A DNA stretch of 8,370 nucleotides from CAYONM01 sp964405325. GTDB taxonomy: Bacteria; Planctomycetota; UBA11346. A program made the translations under genes and the position numbers. Below are positions 1 to 5,825 of this stretch, piece after piece (the first letter of the stretch is position 1; each line of letters starts with the position of its first letter). The notes beneath the pieces are model-generated. The model searched no databases and was not told where the DNA came from. It saw nothing but the letters and a program-made list of their open reading frames with translations. The stretch spans positions 1-8,370 of the forward strand of contig CAYONM010000169.1 in assembly GCA_964405325.1 (NCBI GenBank), read 5' to 3'.

Positions 1-67
1 GCGATAAGCAACGCAGAAGGGCGGCAAAAGATCAAGTGAAATGTAATGTTTATTTTTTGACGGGCCC
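1..67 (+). mobile_element. terminus of an IS-like element (partial)
   Basis: This is read as the inner end of an element lying mostly left of the window. The reverse complement of its last bases, GGGCCCGTCAAAAAAT, resembles GGGCACCTCTAAAAAC at 8287-8302 (12 of 16 identical). Both ends also carry AGCAACGCAG about 60 bases inside the boundary (7-16 here, minus strand of 8340-8349 there), followed by a similar AGGGC-GG-AAA stretch. The region is AT-richer than its surroundings. No transposase is visible, so the element family is not assigned. Position 67 is inferred as the boundary from this comparison. Confidence 0.45.
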
Positions 68-229
68 TACGTTGCCGCAGTGACCATGTACGCAACTCTG
101 ACCGGTGACAGTCCGATCGGCCTCAGCGCAAAGCCGTACGAGCAATTCGATGGCAATGCGGATGCCGAATTGATCGCTGCCTTGCAAGAGACGGTCTGGA
201 CGGTCGTTCGAGCGCAGGTGTCATGGTAG
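68..229 (+). pseudogene. 3' remnant of a gene, possibly SGNH/GDSL-hydrolase-like C-terminus
   Basis: An open frame beginning at the inferred element boundary encodes YVAAVTMYATLTGDSPIGL and continues to a TAG at 227-229, 53 residues in all. A stop at 44-46 closes the frame upstream, and there is no convincing start codon with a ribosome binding site. The pattern 'YxAAxxxYATLTGxSPxGL' followed by an amphipathic C-terminal helix (ELIAALQETVWTVV) recalls the C-terminal end of SGNH/GDSL-type hydrolases (DUF4886-like); that assignment is from memory and weak. The gene appears to have been cut by the element at 1-67. It converges on ligA with only 6 bp between the two stops. Confidence 0.45.
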
Positions 230-235
230 GTCGCA

Positions 236-2320
236 TCAGGCCGATTCGAACAGGGCAAGGAAAGCCGCTTCATCCAGGATGGTGACGCCCAGCTGTTGCG
301 CCTTGGTCAATTTGCTGCCGGCTTCCTCGCCGGCGACCACGTAGTCGGTTTTTTTGGAGACCGAGCCGCTGGCCTTGCCGCCAGCGGCTTTGATCATGTC
401 GGCGGCCTGGCTGCGTTTCAGGGTTGGTAGGGTGCCGGTGAGGACGAAGGTCTTACCGGTTATGGCAGAAATTTTTTTGCTGGCCTGCTGCTTGCTGCTC
501 AGGTCGACGTCCAGGTTTTGCAGACGATGCAACAGTTCGCTGATGGCTGGGCTGGCCAGCTCATGGAAAATACTGTCGGCGGTCTTGCGGGCCATGCCCT
601 CGATCGGCCCTGATATGCCGCCGGGAGTGACTTCCTCGATCGCCTGCTGGTCGCCGTCGGCATAGGCTTGTGCAAACGCCAGGAGCCGATCGGCGGTCTG
701 GAAATAGGCGCTCAGGGCTTCGGCCATGCTGCTGCCAACGTGACGAATCGCCAGGCCGTCCAGCACCTTGGCCAGACCGCGCCCCTTGGCCGCCTCAAGG
801 GCGCGGATCAGGTTGCTGGCGGAGCGCTTGCCCATGCGTTCAAGGTTTTCCAGTTGCGTTTGTTCCAGTTCGAAGAAATCCGCCGGAGTTGCGACGAGTT
901 GCTGCGTCAGCAGCTGGTCGATCACCGCCGGGCCAAGGCCATCGATGTCCATGGCGCTGCGGCTGGCGAAATGGATCAGGCGTTCGCGGCGCTGGGCTGG
1001 GCAGGACGGGTTGGGGCAGTAGATGAAGATTTCTTCCGCCAGGGTCGGGGTGCCGCAGTCGGGACAGCGGTCCGGGGGGGGGAAGGGCAGGTGTTCCTCG
1101 TGCCGTGCGTCGTGATCGACGCCGATGACCTGCGGGATGATCTCACCAGCCTTCTCGACAAAGACACGATCGCCGATGCGGATGTCCTTGGCCGCCAGTT
1201 CCTTGAAATTATGCAGGGAGGCGCGGCTGACCGTGGTGCCGGCGACGGGTACTGGCTTGAGTTCGGCGACCGGTGTCAGCTTGCCCGACTTGCCAACCTG
1301 GATGCTGATATTTTTCAGTTGGGTGGCGACCCGTTCCGGCGGGAACTTATAGGCGATGCCCCAACGCGGGTGGTGGCTGGTGGCGCCCAGGCGATCGTGC
1401 AGATCAACGCGGTCGACCTTGATCACCATGCCATCGATGTCGAAGTCCAATTGGCCGCGGCGATCGTGATAATTCTCACAATAGGTGAAGGCGTCCTCGT
1501 CATCGTTGCAGAGTCGAGCTTCCCCATCGTAGACCGGAGCGCCACTGGCTTTCAGCCATTGCAGCTGTTCAGCCTGGGTCGATGGAACGGTTAAATGCTC
1601 GGCCCATGCTATCTGGTACAGGAAGCTGCACACGCCGGCCCGGTCCAGATCGTCCAGCTCTTTGCGTTTCATCAAACCAGCGCAGCCATTGCGGGGATTG
1701 GCCAGCAGGTGTTTGCCCTGGCTCTCGAGAAAACAGTTCCAGCTCTCGAAGGCGGCCTGGGGTAGATATAATTCGCCGCGGATCTCCACCTCGCCCTGAT
1801 CGATGCCCAGCAGTTGTTTCGGCACCGCGCCGGCAGCACGGACCTGAGCGGTGATATCATCGCCCTCGCGGCCATTGCCACGGGTGACGGCGCGGGTCAG
1901 CTGTCCATCGCGGTAGAGCAGGCTGACCGAGATGCCGTCGATCTTGGGCTCCACGAACAGCTGTAGCGGCACGTTCTCGGGTAGTTCCGCCAATTCTCGG
2001 GTGCTGCGGTACCAGTCGGCCAGCTGCTTACGTAGCGGCATGGGTGTACCGGCGCTGTCGCGGCGGTTGGGAGTCAACTTCTCCAGGCTGAGCATGGGGA
2101 TGCGATGGGTGACGGTTTGGAAGTTGTCCTGACGATCATCGCCGAAGCTCGCCGTATAGCGCTGGCTGGCATCGACGTTCAATGCCTCGGCCAGGGCATC
2201 GTATTCCTGGCGCAGCAGGTCATAGGCGGCGTCGGTGATTTCCGGGGTCGCTTTTCGATAATAGAGCTCATCATTGTGCTTGAGTTGCGCTTCCAGATCA
2301 GCGAGACGCTCACGAGACAT
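236..2320 (-). CDS. ligA: NAD+-dependent DNA ligase LigA, divergent
   Basis: The enzyme seals nicks in duplex DNA during replication and repair, using NAD+ to adenylate itself. At 694 aa it has the full LigA architecture: domain Ia (about 1-70; D30, Y33, D34), the adenylation domain with KIDG nucleophile K126, RGELYLP (181-187), DGMVIKVD (K301), an OB fold with VGKSGKLTPVA (342-352), a four-cysteine zinc finger (C419, C422, C435, C440), helix-hairpin-helix repeats (LAIRHVGSSMAEAL, 523-536) and a C-terminal BRCT domain (about 617-694). The start is supported by AAGGAGG about 8 bases upstream. Several usually conserved positions differ: a ~13-residue insertion between MLSL and KxDG, RGNG for RGDG, GDDIT for GEDIT, and NPRNGCAGLMKRK where NPRNAAAGSLRQL is usual. 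It stands alone, without zipA. It could be the only ligase or a second, accessory copy. Confidence 0.93.
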   Translation of the reverse strand: MSRERLADLEAQLKHNDELYYRKATPEITDAAYDLLRQEYDALAEALNVDASQRYTASFGDDRQDNFQTVTHRIPMLSLEKLTPNRRDSAGTPMPLRKQLADWYRSTRELAELPENVPLQLFVEPKIDGISVSLLYRDGQLTRAVTRGNGREGDDITAQVRAAGAVPKQLLGIDQGEVEIRGELYLPQAAFESWNCFLESQGKHLLANPRNGCAGLMKRKELDDLDRAGVCSFLYQIAWAEHLTVPSTQAEQLQWLKASGAPVYDGEARLCNDDEDAFTYCENYHDRRGQLDFDIDGMVIKVDRVDLHDRLGATSHHPRWGIAYKFPPERVATQLKNISIQVGKSGKLTPVAELKPVPVAGTTVSRASLHNFKELAAKDIRIGDRVFVEKAGEIIPQVIGVDHDARHEEHLPFPPPDRCPDCGTPTLAEEIFIYCPNPSCPAQRRERLIHFASRSAMDIDGLGPAVIDQLLTQQLVATPADFFELEQTQLENLERMGKRSASNLIRALEAAKGRGLAKVLDGLAIRHVGSSMAEALSAYFQTADRLLAFAQAYADGDQQAIEEVTPGGISGPIEGMARKTADSIFHELASPAISELLHRLQNLDVDLSSKQQASKKISAITGKTFVLTGTLPTLKRSQAADMIKAAGGKASGSVSKKTDYVVAGEEAGSKLTKAQQLGVTILDEAAFLALFESA
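1074..1082. repeat. nine-base G homopolymer inside ligA (C9 on the coding strand)
   Basis: Nine consecutive Gs on the plus strand encode part of F-P-P-P-D (residues 413-417), just before the zinc-finger cysteines of the ligase. The reading frame is intact with nine. A one-base slip would truncate the protein before the zinc finger, HhH and BRCT domains. Confidence 0.9.
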
Positions 2321-2507
2321 GGGTCCATCCTCCTTGCGATCGGCAGGCTATGGGCCGCGTCGGAGCGCCAATCGGGAACCGTTGGTGTCAGGGTTGCCAC
2401 CGACGTGCTGTCGACTGTCGGCCGTCGCTGTTGCCAGAAGACCCGAGATCAGGATTCCTGCCTCTTGTCGGCAGGAACACGAGCGTGCGCTGTGTGGTGA
2501 GCGAAGC
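2321..2507. other. intergenic region upstream of ligA
   Basis: This 187-bp stretch lies between the CAP-domain remnant and ligA, both on the minus strand. It holds the ligA ribosome binding site (reverse complement of CCTCCTT, 2329-2335) and the small hairpin at 2455-2477. I see no coding region and no convincing sigma-70 promoter in it. Confidence 0.5.
2455..2477 (-). terminator. possible hairpin terminator after the CAP-domain remnant
   Basis: TTCCTGCC and GGCAGGAA form a perfect 8-bp stem around a 7-base loop, about 30 bases past the stop of the CAP-domain frame on the same strand. No U-tract follows on the minus strand, so it would be a weak or Rho-assisted terminator, or only an RNA 3' end stabiliser. 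Confidence 0.25.
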
Positions 2508-2842
2508 CTATTGATTGGCGATCGGTACGTTTGCAGTGCGATCACCGCGGCCGAAAACCTGAGTCCAATAATTGCCGACGCGGGCGACGCCGACGTCGGT
2601 GGCGGACGATTTCATGATGTTCTTGTAATGCCCAGAACTGTTGATCCAGCCGTCCATGACCGCAGCCTCAGTGCGATAACCCAAAGCAATATTCTCGCCC
2701 ATGGGGCCGCCGTCGTAATTGGTGGCCTTGATGCGATCGACGAAACTACTGCCGTCGGTGCCGGTATGATCGAAATGACCGTTGTCGGCCATGTCCTGAC
2801 TGTGCCGTAAAGCCGCTTCTTCCAGGCTAAGGAGTCGGAATA
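2508..2842 (-). pseudogene. 5'-truncated CAP/SCP-domain (YkwD-like) protein
   Basis: CAP-superfamily proteins of bacteria are normally secreted. The frame encodes the core of the domain: FDHTG, GENIALG, WINSSGHYKNIM and DVGVARVGNYWTQVFG, keeping the expected His/Glu tetrad (H9, E33, E42 and H55 counted from the ATG at 2792). That ATG gives 94 aa, but homologous coding continues upstream in frame as LEEAALRHSQDMADN, so it is internal to the conserved helix. Further upstream the frame has no start and runs into the end of ychF in another frame. There is no signal peptide and no N-terminal helix. The gene has probably lost roughly its first third by a deletion that joined it to the ychF stop. 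If translated from 2792, it would make a cytoplasmic fragment. Confidence 0.7.
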
Positions 2843-3937
2843 TCAGTTGAACAGGAAATGCATCACATCGCCGTCCTGGACCTCGTAGTCCTTGCCTTCG
2901 GCGCGTAGTTTGCCAGCATCACGGCAGCCTTTTTCGCCGTTAAGGGCGACGAAATCATCATAGCTGGCAACCTCGGCGCGAATGAAGCCTTTTTCGAAGT
3001 CGGTGTGGATCACCCCGGCCGCCTGCGGTGCTTTCCAGCCCTGTTCAATCTGCCAGGCACGGACTTCCTTTTCACCGGCGGTGAAATAGGTGGCCAGGCC
3101 CAGTAGGCCGTAGCCGGATTTCACCAGGGTGTGCAAGCCGGGTTCGCTGAGACCGTAGTCCGCCATGAACAGGCTTCGCTCTGCTTCGTCCAGCTGCGCC
3201 AACTCTTCTTCGATCTTACCGCAGATCAGCAGCGCGCGGGCGCCAACGGATTCGGCGTGTGTGAAAACCGCTTGGCTGTAAGCATTGCCGCCCTCACTGA
3301 TGGCGGATTCGTCGACGTTGCAGACGAACAGCATGGGTTTGGCGGTGATCAACTGCAATTCGGCGATGACGGCCTGTTGCTCATCGTTCAGTTCCAGGGC
3401 GCGTACCGGCAGGGCCTGGTCTTTGAGGTGGGTGTAGACCTTCTCCAGTACCGGTACCGCTGCCTGAGCGGTCTTGTCGGTGCGTTTCTTGCGCACGGCG
3501 TCCAGGCGTTTGATCACGGTCTCTTCGTCTTTGAGGATCAATTCCAAGTCGATGACTTCGATGTCGCGGACCGGGTCGATGCTGCCGTCCACATGGACGA
3601 TGTCGTCATCATCGAAGCAGCGGACCACATGCAGGATGGCATCCACCGCACGGACATTGGAGAGGAAGGCATTGCCTTTGCCCGCGCCTTGCGCTGCGCC
3701 CTTCACCAAGCCGGCGATATCGACGATCTCGATCTGGGTCGGGATCACTTTCTGGGTCTTGACGATATCTTTCAAGACCCAGAGCCGCGCGTCGGGGACC
3801 GCTACCATACCGGTATTGGGGTCGATGGTACAGAAGGGATAGTTGGCCGATTCGGCACCACCTGACTGGGTCAGAGCGTTGAAAATGGTGCTCTTGCCGA
3901 CGTTCGGCAGGCCGACGATGCCACAATTGAATCCCAT
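2843..3937 (-). CDS. ychF: YchF/Obg-family ribosome-associated ATPase
   Basis: YchF (OLA1 family) is a cytoplasmic P-loop protein of the Obg group that binds ribosomes and prefers ATP over GTP. This one is 364 aa, the usual length. It shows the P-loop GLPNVGKST near the N-terminus, the switch region FCTIDPN, DIAGLVKGA as G3, and NVDE in the G4 position. NxxE in place of NKxD is the known signature of ATP preference. The C-terminal TGS-like domain ends EGKDYEVQDGDVMHFLFN, the family's characteristic end. The start is the ATG at 3935-3937, with GGAG five bases upstream. A GTG two codons earlier overlaps that site and is less likely. The usual partner pth is not upstream; a hairpin and a MITE are there instead. 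Sequence details such as GKGNAFLSNVR differ from the enterobacterial form. Confidence 0.97.
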   Translation of the reverse strand: MGFNCGIVGLPNVGKSTIFNALTQSGGAESANYPFCTIDPNTGMVAVPDARLWVLKDIVKTQKVIPTQIEIVDIAGLVKGAAQGAGKGNAFLSNVRAVDAILHVVRCFDDDDIVHVDGSIDPVRDIEVIDLELILKDEETVIKRLDAVRKKRTDKTAQAAVPVLEKVYTHLKDQALPVRALELNDEQQAVIAELQLITAKPMLFVCNVDESAISEGGNAYSQAVFTHAESVGARALLICGKIEEELAQLDEAERSLFMADYGLSEPGLHTLVKSGYGLLGLATYFTAGEKEVRAWQIEQGWKAPQAAGVIHTDFEKGFIRAEVASYDDFVALNGEKGCRDAGKLRAEGKDYEVQDGDVMHFLFN

Positions 3938-3982
3938 GATCACTCCAGCGCAGCTGCGGGTAGGGCCCTGGCGGGGCCGGCG

Positions 3983-4007
3983 GTCAGCCCGGTGGGACCG
4001 GGCTGAC
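3983..4007 (-). terminator. strong 11-bp hairpin between araC-type gene and ychF
   Basis: GTCAGCCCGGT and ACCGGGCTGAC form a perfect 11-bp GC-rich stem with a 3-base loop. It lies 46 bases upstream of the ychF start and downstream of the AraC-type gene on the same strand. No U-tract follows. It may terminate or attenuate transcription entering ychF, or it may be a repeated extragenic palindrome. Its stability is clear from the sequence; its function is inferred. Confidence 0.45.
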
Positions 4008-4050
4008 GAAAGGCTCGGAAGTGTGTGAGCGCATTTGGGAAATCAAAGGC

Positions 4051-4156
4051 TAGTGCTCTGTCCAAGCAACAAAGACGGGTATGGGCTTGTCTCGCACGCC
4101 GTCTGCTGCGCTGCGTCGTGAAGAATTACGAAAGCTATTTATGGGACACAGCACTA
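4051..4156. mobile_element. IS630-type MITE in a CTAG target
   Basis: A 102-bp unit (4053-4154) has near-perfect terminal inverted repeats: GTGCTCTGTCC at the left end and GTGCTGTGTCC as the reverse complement of the right end, with one mismatch. TA dinucleotides at 4051-4052 and 4155-4156 flank it, and each sits inside a CTAG. TA duplication within CTAG is the known target preference of IS630-type (Tc1/mariner-like) transposases. The unit encodes no transposase, so it would be non-autonomous. Its right end overlaps the last codons and the stop of the AraC-type gene. Confidence 0.75.
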
Positions 4157-4896
4157 GTCGTGTGTTCGTGGCGTAGGATGCTGGGGCTCTGTCCCCAATA
4201 GCGTTTGAAAGCGCCAGACAGGGCGAAGCCGTTGGCATAGCCAACCTGCTGGGCCACGCTGTCGAGTGGGTAGTCGAAGCGCCGGACCAGCAGACGGGCG
4301 CGTTCCATGCGCAGGCGGATCAGGTATTGCCGGACCGAGCAGCCGTAACGCTGGCGGTGTTGTCGTTGTAATTGTGACGCTGAGAGATGGCAGAGGCGGC
4401 ACAGGTCTGCGATCTGCCAGGGCCGGGCCAGGTCGGCTTCTACCTGCGGCCAGAGGCTGGCCAGATGATCGCAGGGGGTCGGTTCCCGGCTATCCAGCAG
4501 GAGGTCCAGCAGACGGAAGGCGAGAGCGCAGTGGGCCCGGCAGAGCTCGTCGGCCAGATGTGGATCGGGGTGTTGGCTGGCGGTGGTGCCAGCCCGACAG
4601 GCGGTGGTCAGTTGGTCCAGCAGCATCGGATCGGCTTGCTGCAGCTGGACTTGGACGCCCTGCCCCCAGGGCTGGCTGGTGGCGCCGTGAAACCAGACAA
4701 TGGTCCAGCTTGGGTCCTGGATCTGATAGGCGTAGCGGCTGCCGGCGGGTGCCAACAAAACGCTACCGCGCTGTAGGGAGCGCCCATCGTGCAGTTGACC
4801 AGAGCCGTCCAGGGTGGCCAACACCAGGTGGAAGTCGGTCCGATTGCGGATGATGCGATAGCTTCCGGCCAGTTCACTGACCCCTGCCAGCAGCAA
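4135..4896 (-). CDS. AraC-family transcriptional regulator, ends altered
   Basis: The protein is 253 aa from a TTG codon at 4894-4896. Residues 1-75 form a cupin-like sensor region (FHLVLATLDGSGQL, GSVLLAPAG, WTIVWFHG). The C-terminal third is a standard AraC double helix-turn-helix: IADLCRLCHLSASQLQRQ (about 162-179) and LDSVAQQVGYANGFALSGAF (211-230), followed by KRYWGQSPS. The ligand and targets are unknown. The TTG has no visible ribosome binding site. Plausible homologous coding continues upstream in frame (LPQAVTEALCPG) back to a TAA at 5056-5058, with no ATG, GTG or further TTG. The original start therefore seems lost, or is non-canonical. At the 3' end the last five codons and the stop come from the MITE; removing one MITE copy would give the ending HTTSL and a TGA. 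The gene may be functional or a decaying pseudogene. Confidence 0.75.
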   Translation of the reverse strand: MLLAGVSELAGSYRIIRNRTDFHLVLATLDGSGQLHDGRSLQRGSVLLAPAGSRYAYQIQDPSWTIVWFHGATSQPWGQGVQVQLQQADPMLLDQLTTACRAGTTASQHPDPHLADELCRAHCALAFRLLDLLLDSREPTPCDHLASLWPQVEADLARPWQIADLCRLCHLSASQLQRQHRQRYGCSVRQYLIRLRMERARLLVRRFDYPLDSVAQQVGYANGFALSGAFKRYWGQSPSILRHEHTTSAVSHK

Positions 4897-5055
4897 GCCG
4901 GGGCAGAGTGCTTCGGTGACGGCCTGCGGTAGAAAGTGTTCGCGACACTCTGTGCCGATCAGGCAATCCGCCTGCCAGGAGAGCGACTTAAACGCTGCGG
5001 ACGCCGGAGCAGGACCAGCGCCCGACGACGCGTTGGGGCTCAGGGCGACGCCTCT

Positions 5056-5277
5056 TTAGAGCGTGTAGCCGGAACGGCTGCGGGTGAGTGCGCCGTTTTC
5101 GACCTGCTTCTCCACCCATGCGCGCACGTCATCCATGCGCTGCCGAGGAATGCCGTTGTTGAGCCAGTTGTTAAGTGTGTTGGTTTTGATTCCCATCGCC
5201 TTTGCGGTCTCCTCGATACCGTTTTGAAAGGCGCAGATCTGGAATCGTTGAGCCAGGGCTCGATCACCGTACATCAT
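5056..5277 (-). CDS. small Cro-like helix-turn-helix protein
   Basis: The product is a 73-aa basic DNA-binding protein with one helix-turn-helix. GIEETAKAMGIKTNTLNNWLNNGIP (20-44) has the Cro/CI-type layout, an A-x-x-x-G turn followed by a recognition helix, then a helix RMDDVRAWVEK. Small proteins like this are common in prophages and in toxin-antitoxin or restriction-control modules, but no partner is recognisable here. The start is the first of two adjacent ATGs (5275-5277), with GAGGGA about 10 bases upstream. An ATG 57 bases further up adds residues that look untranslated. A weak -10-like TATAGT lies at 5300-5305, without a good -35. Its TAA is in frame with the open frame of the downstream AraC-type gene. 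Confidence 0.65.
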   Translation of the reverse strand: MMYGDRALAQRFQICAFQNGIEETAKAMGIKTNTLNNWLNNGIPRQRMDDVRAWVEKQVENGALTRSRSGYTL

Positions 5278-5357
5278 AGTGTTTTTCCCTCGAGCGAGGA
5301 CTATATGGGCCGTGTGGGGAATTGCACCACCCAAATCGGGAGGAGATCTAAACCTTG

Positions 5358-5375
5358 TCTACACTGTTATCTACA
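5358..5375. promoter_or_regulatory. paired TCTACA repeats, DnaA-box-like or operator
   Basis: TCTACA occurs at 5358-5363 and again at 5370-5375, 12 bp apart. The second lies within TTATCTACA, one mismatch from the DnaA box TTATCCACA. The first lies within TTGTCTACA, two mismatches away. The pair sits about 80-100 bp upstream of the Cro-like gene, so it could equally be an operator for that repressor. Confidence 0.25.
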
Positions 5376-5469
5376 GCAATGCATGAGCCTCGTTCCAGCA
5401 CGATTCTGGCCCGGGAAGATCGTCTTTCCGGTCTTGCTGGAGCAAACTCGGCTTGACAGGAGTCCATTC

Positions 5470-5670
5470 ATGCGTGCGTGTTTAATCGGCTGAGGTTTAC
5501 TGGTTGTCGGGCTTGCTGTTTGTGGCGGTGAAGCACCCAAAAAGCCGCCCAGGCCAACGCGCTTGAGCCCCGTGTGTCGGGCCAGGCAGCGGGGAAAACA
5601 AAAAATTGCGACCGCTGTGCGGAAGAAGCCAAGCCGTCGGCTGTGGCGGCACCCTGTTGTCCGGCAGTAG
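5470..5670 (+). pseudogene. possible small lipoprotein gene interrupted by TGA at codon 8
   Basis: An ATG at 5470-5472 follows a good ribosome binding site (AGGAG, 7-base spacing) and begins MRACLIG, then TGA at 5491-5493, then GLLVVGLAVCGGEAPKKPP in the same frame, open to a TAG at 5668-5670. Read through the TGA (for example as an ancestral TGG), the start is a textbook lipoprotein signal: a basic residue, a hydrophobic stretch and the lipobox LAVC. The mature part would be short, basic and of unknown function, and its later portion has poor coding character. It may be a nonsense-inactivated gene, a 7-codon leader peptide, or a coincidence. Confidence 0.3.
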
Positions 5671-5825
5671 CTACCCGGCGGAATCCGAATCGGCAGCCCT
5701 GGCAAGCGACAAAACCAAGCCCTGAACGCTCATCGGGGTGGGGTGCTGGACTCGGCCCGAGCTTGCGTCCGAGCGGCGCTGCTCGTACGAAGCCTCGTTT
5801 CCAGCCACAGCGAAAAGGTTCCCGT

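Larger units (their letters stand above)
5278..5825. other. 548-bp intergenic region between divergent genes
   Basis: This region separates the Cro-like gene (minus) from the ParB-like gene (plus). I find no intact gene in it. It contains the TCTACA repeats at 5358-5375 and the broken lipoprotein-like frame at 5470-5670, then a GC-rich stretch that holds the ParB-like gene's ribosome binding site (AAGG, nine bases before the ATG). An open frame from 5574 runs in frame into the ParB-like gene, but its composition (R, P and A rich, no domain) does not look translated. Confidence 0.5.

Noticed and set aside
668..1594. 308-codon plus-strand open frame
   Set aside because: It is antisense to ligA, which has a full set of conserved motifs. 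The plus-strand translation has no domain-like pattern.
3131..3865. 244-codon plus-strand open frame
   Set aside because: It is antisense to ychF. Its Asp/Phe/Gln-rich translation mirrors the codon bias of the opposite strand.
5453..5486. TTGACA with downstream TTTAAT as a promoter
   Set aside because: The spacing is 22 bp, too long for sigma-70. The TTGACA overlaps the ribosome binding site of the lipoprotein-like frame.
5491..5493. TGA as a selenocysteine codon in the lipoprotein-like frame
   Set aside because: Selenocysteine in the hydrophobic core of a signal peptide would be without purpose, and I saw no adjacent SECIS-like hairpin. A nonsense mutation is simpler.
5574..5825. N-terminal extension of the ParB-like protein
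   Set aside because: The 84 extra residues are low-complexity, rich in R, P and A. A ribosome binding site precedes the ATG at 5826.
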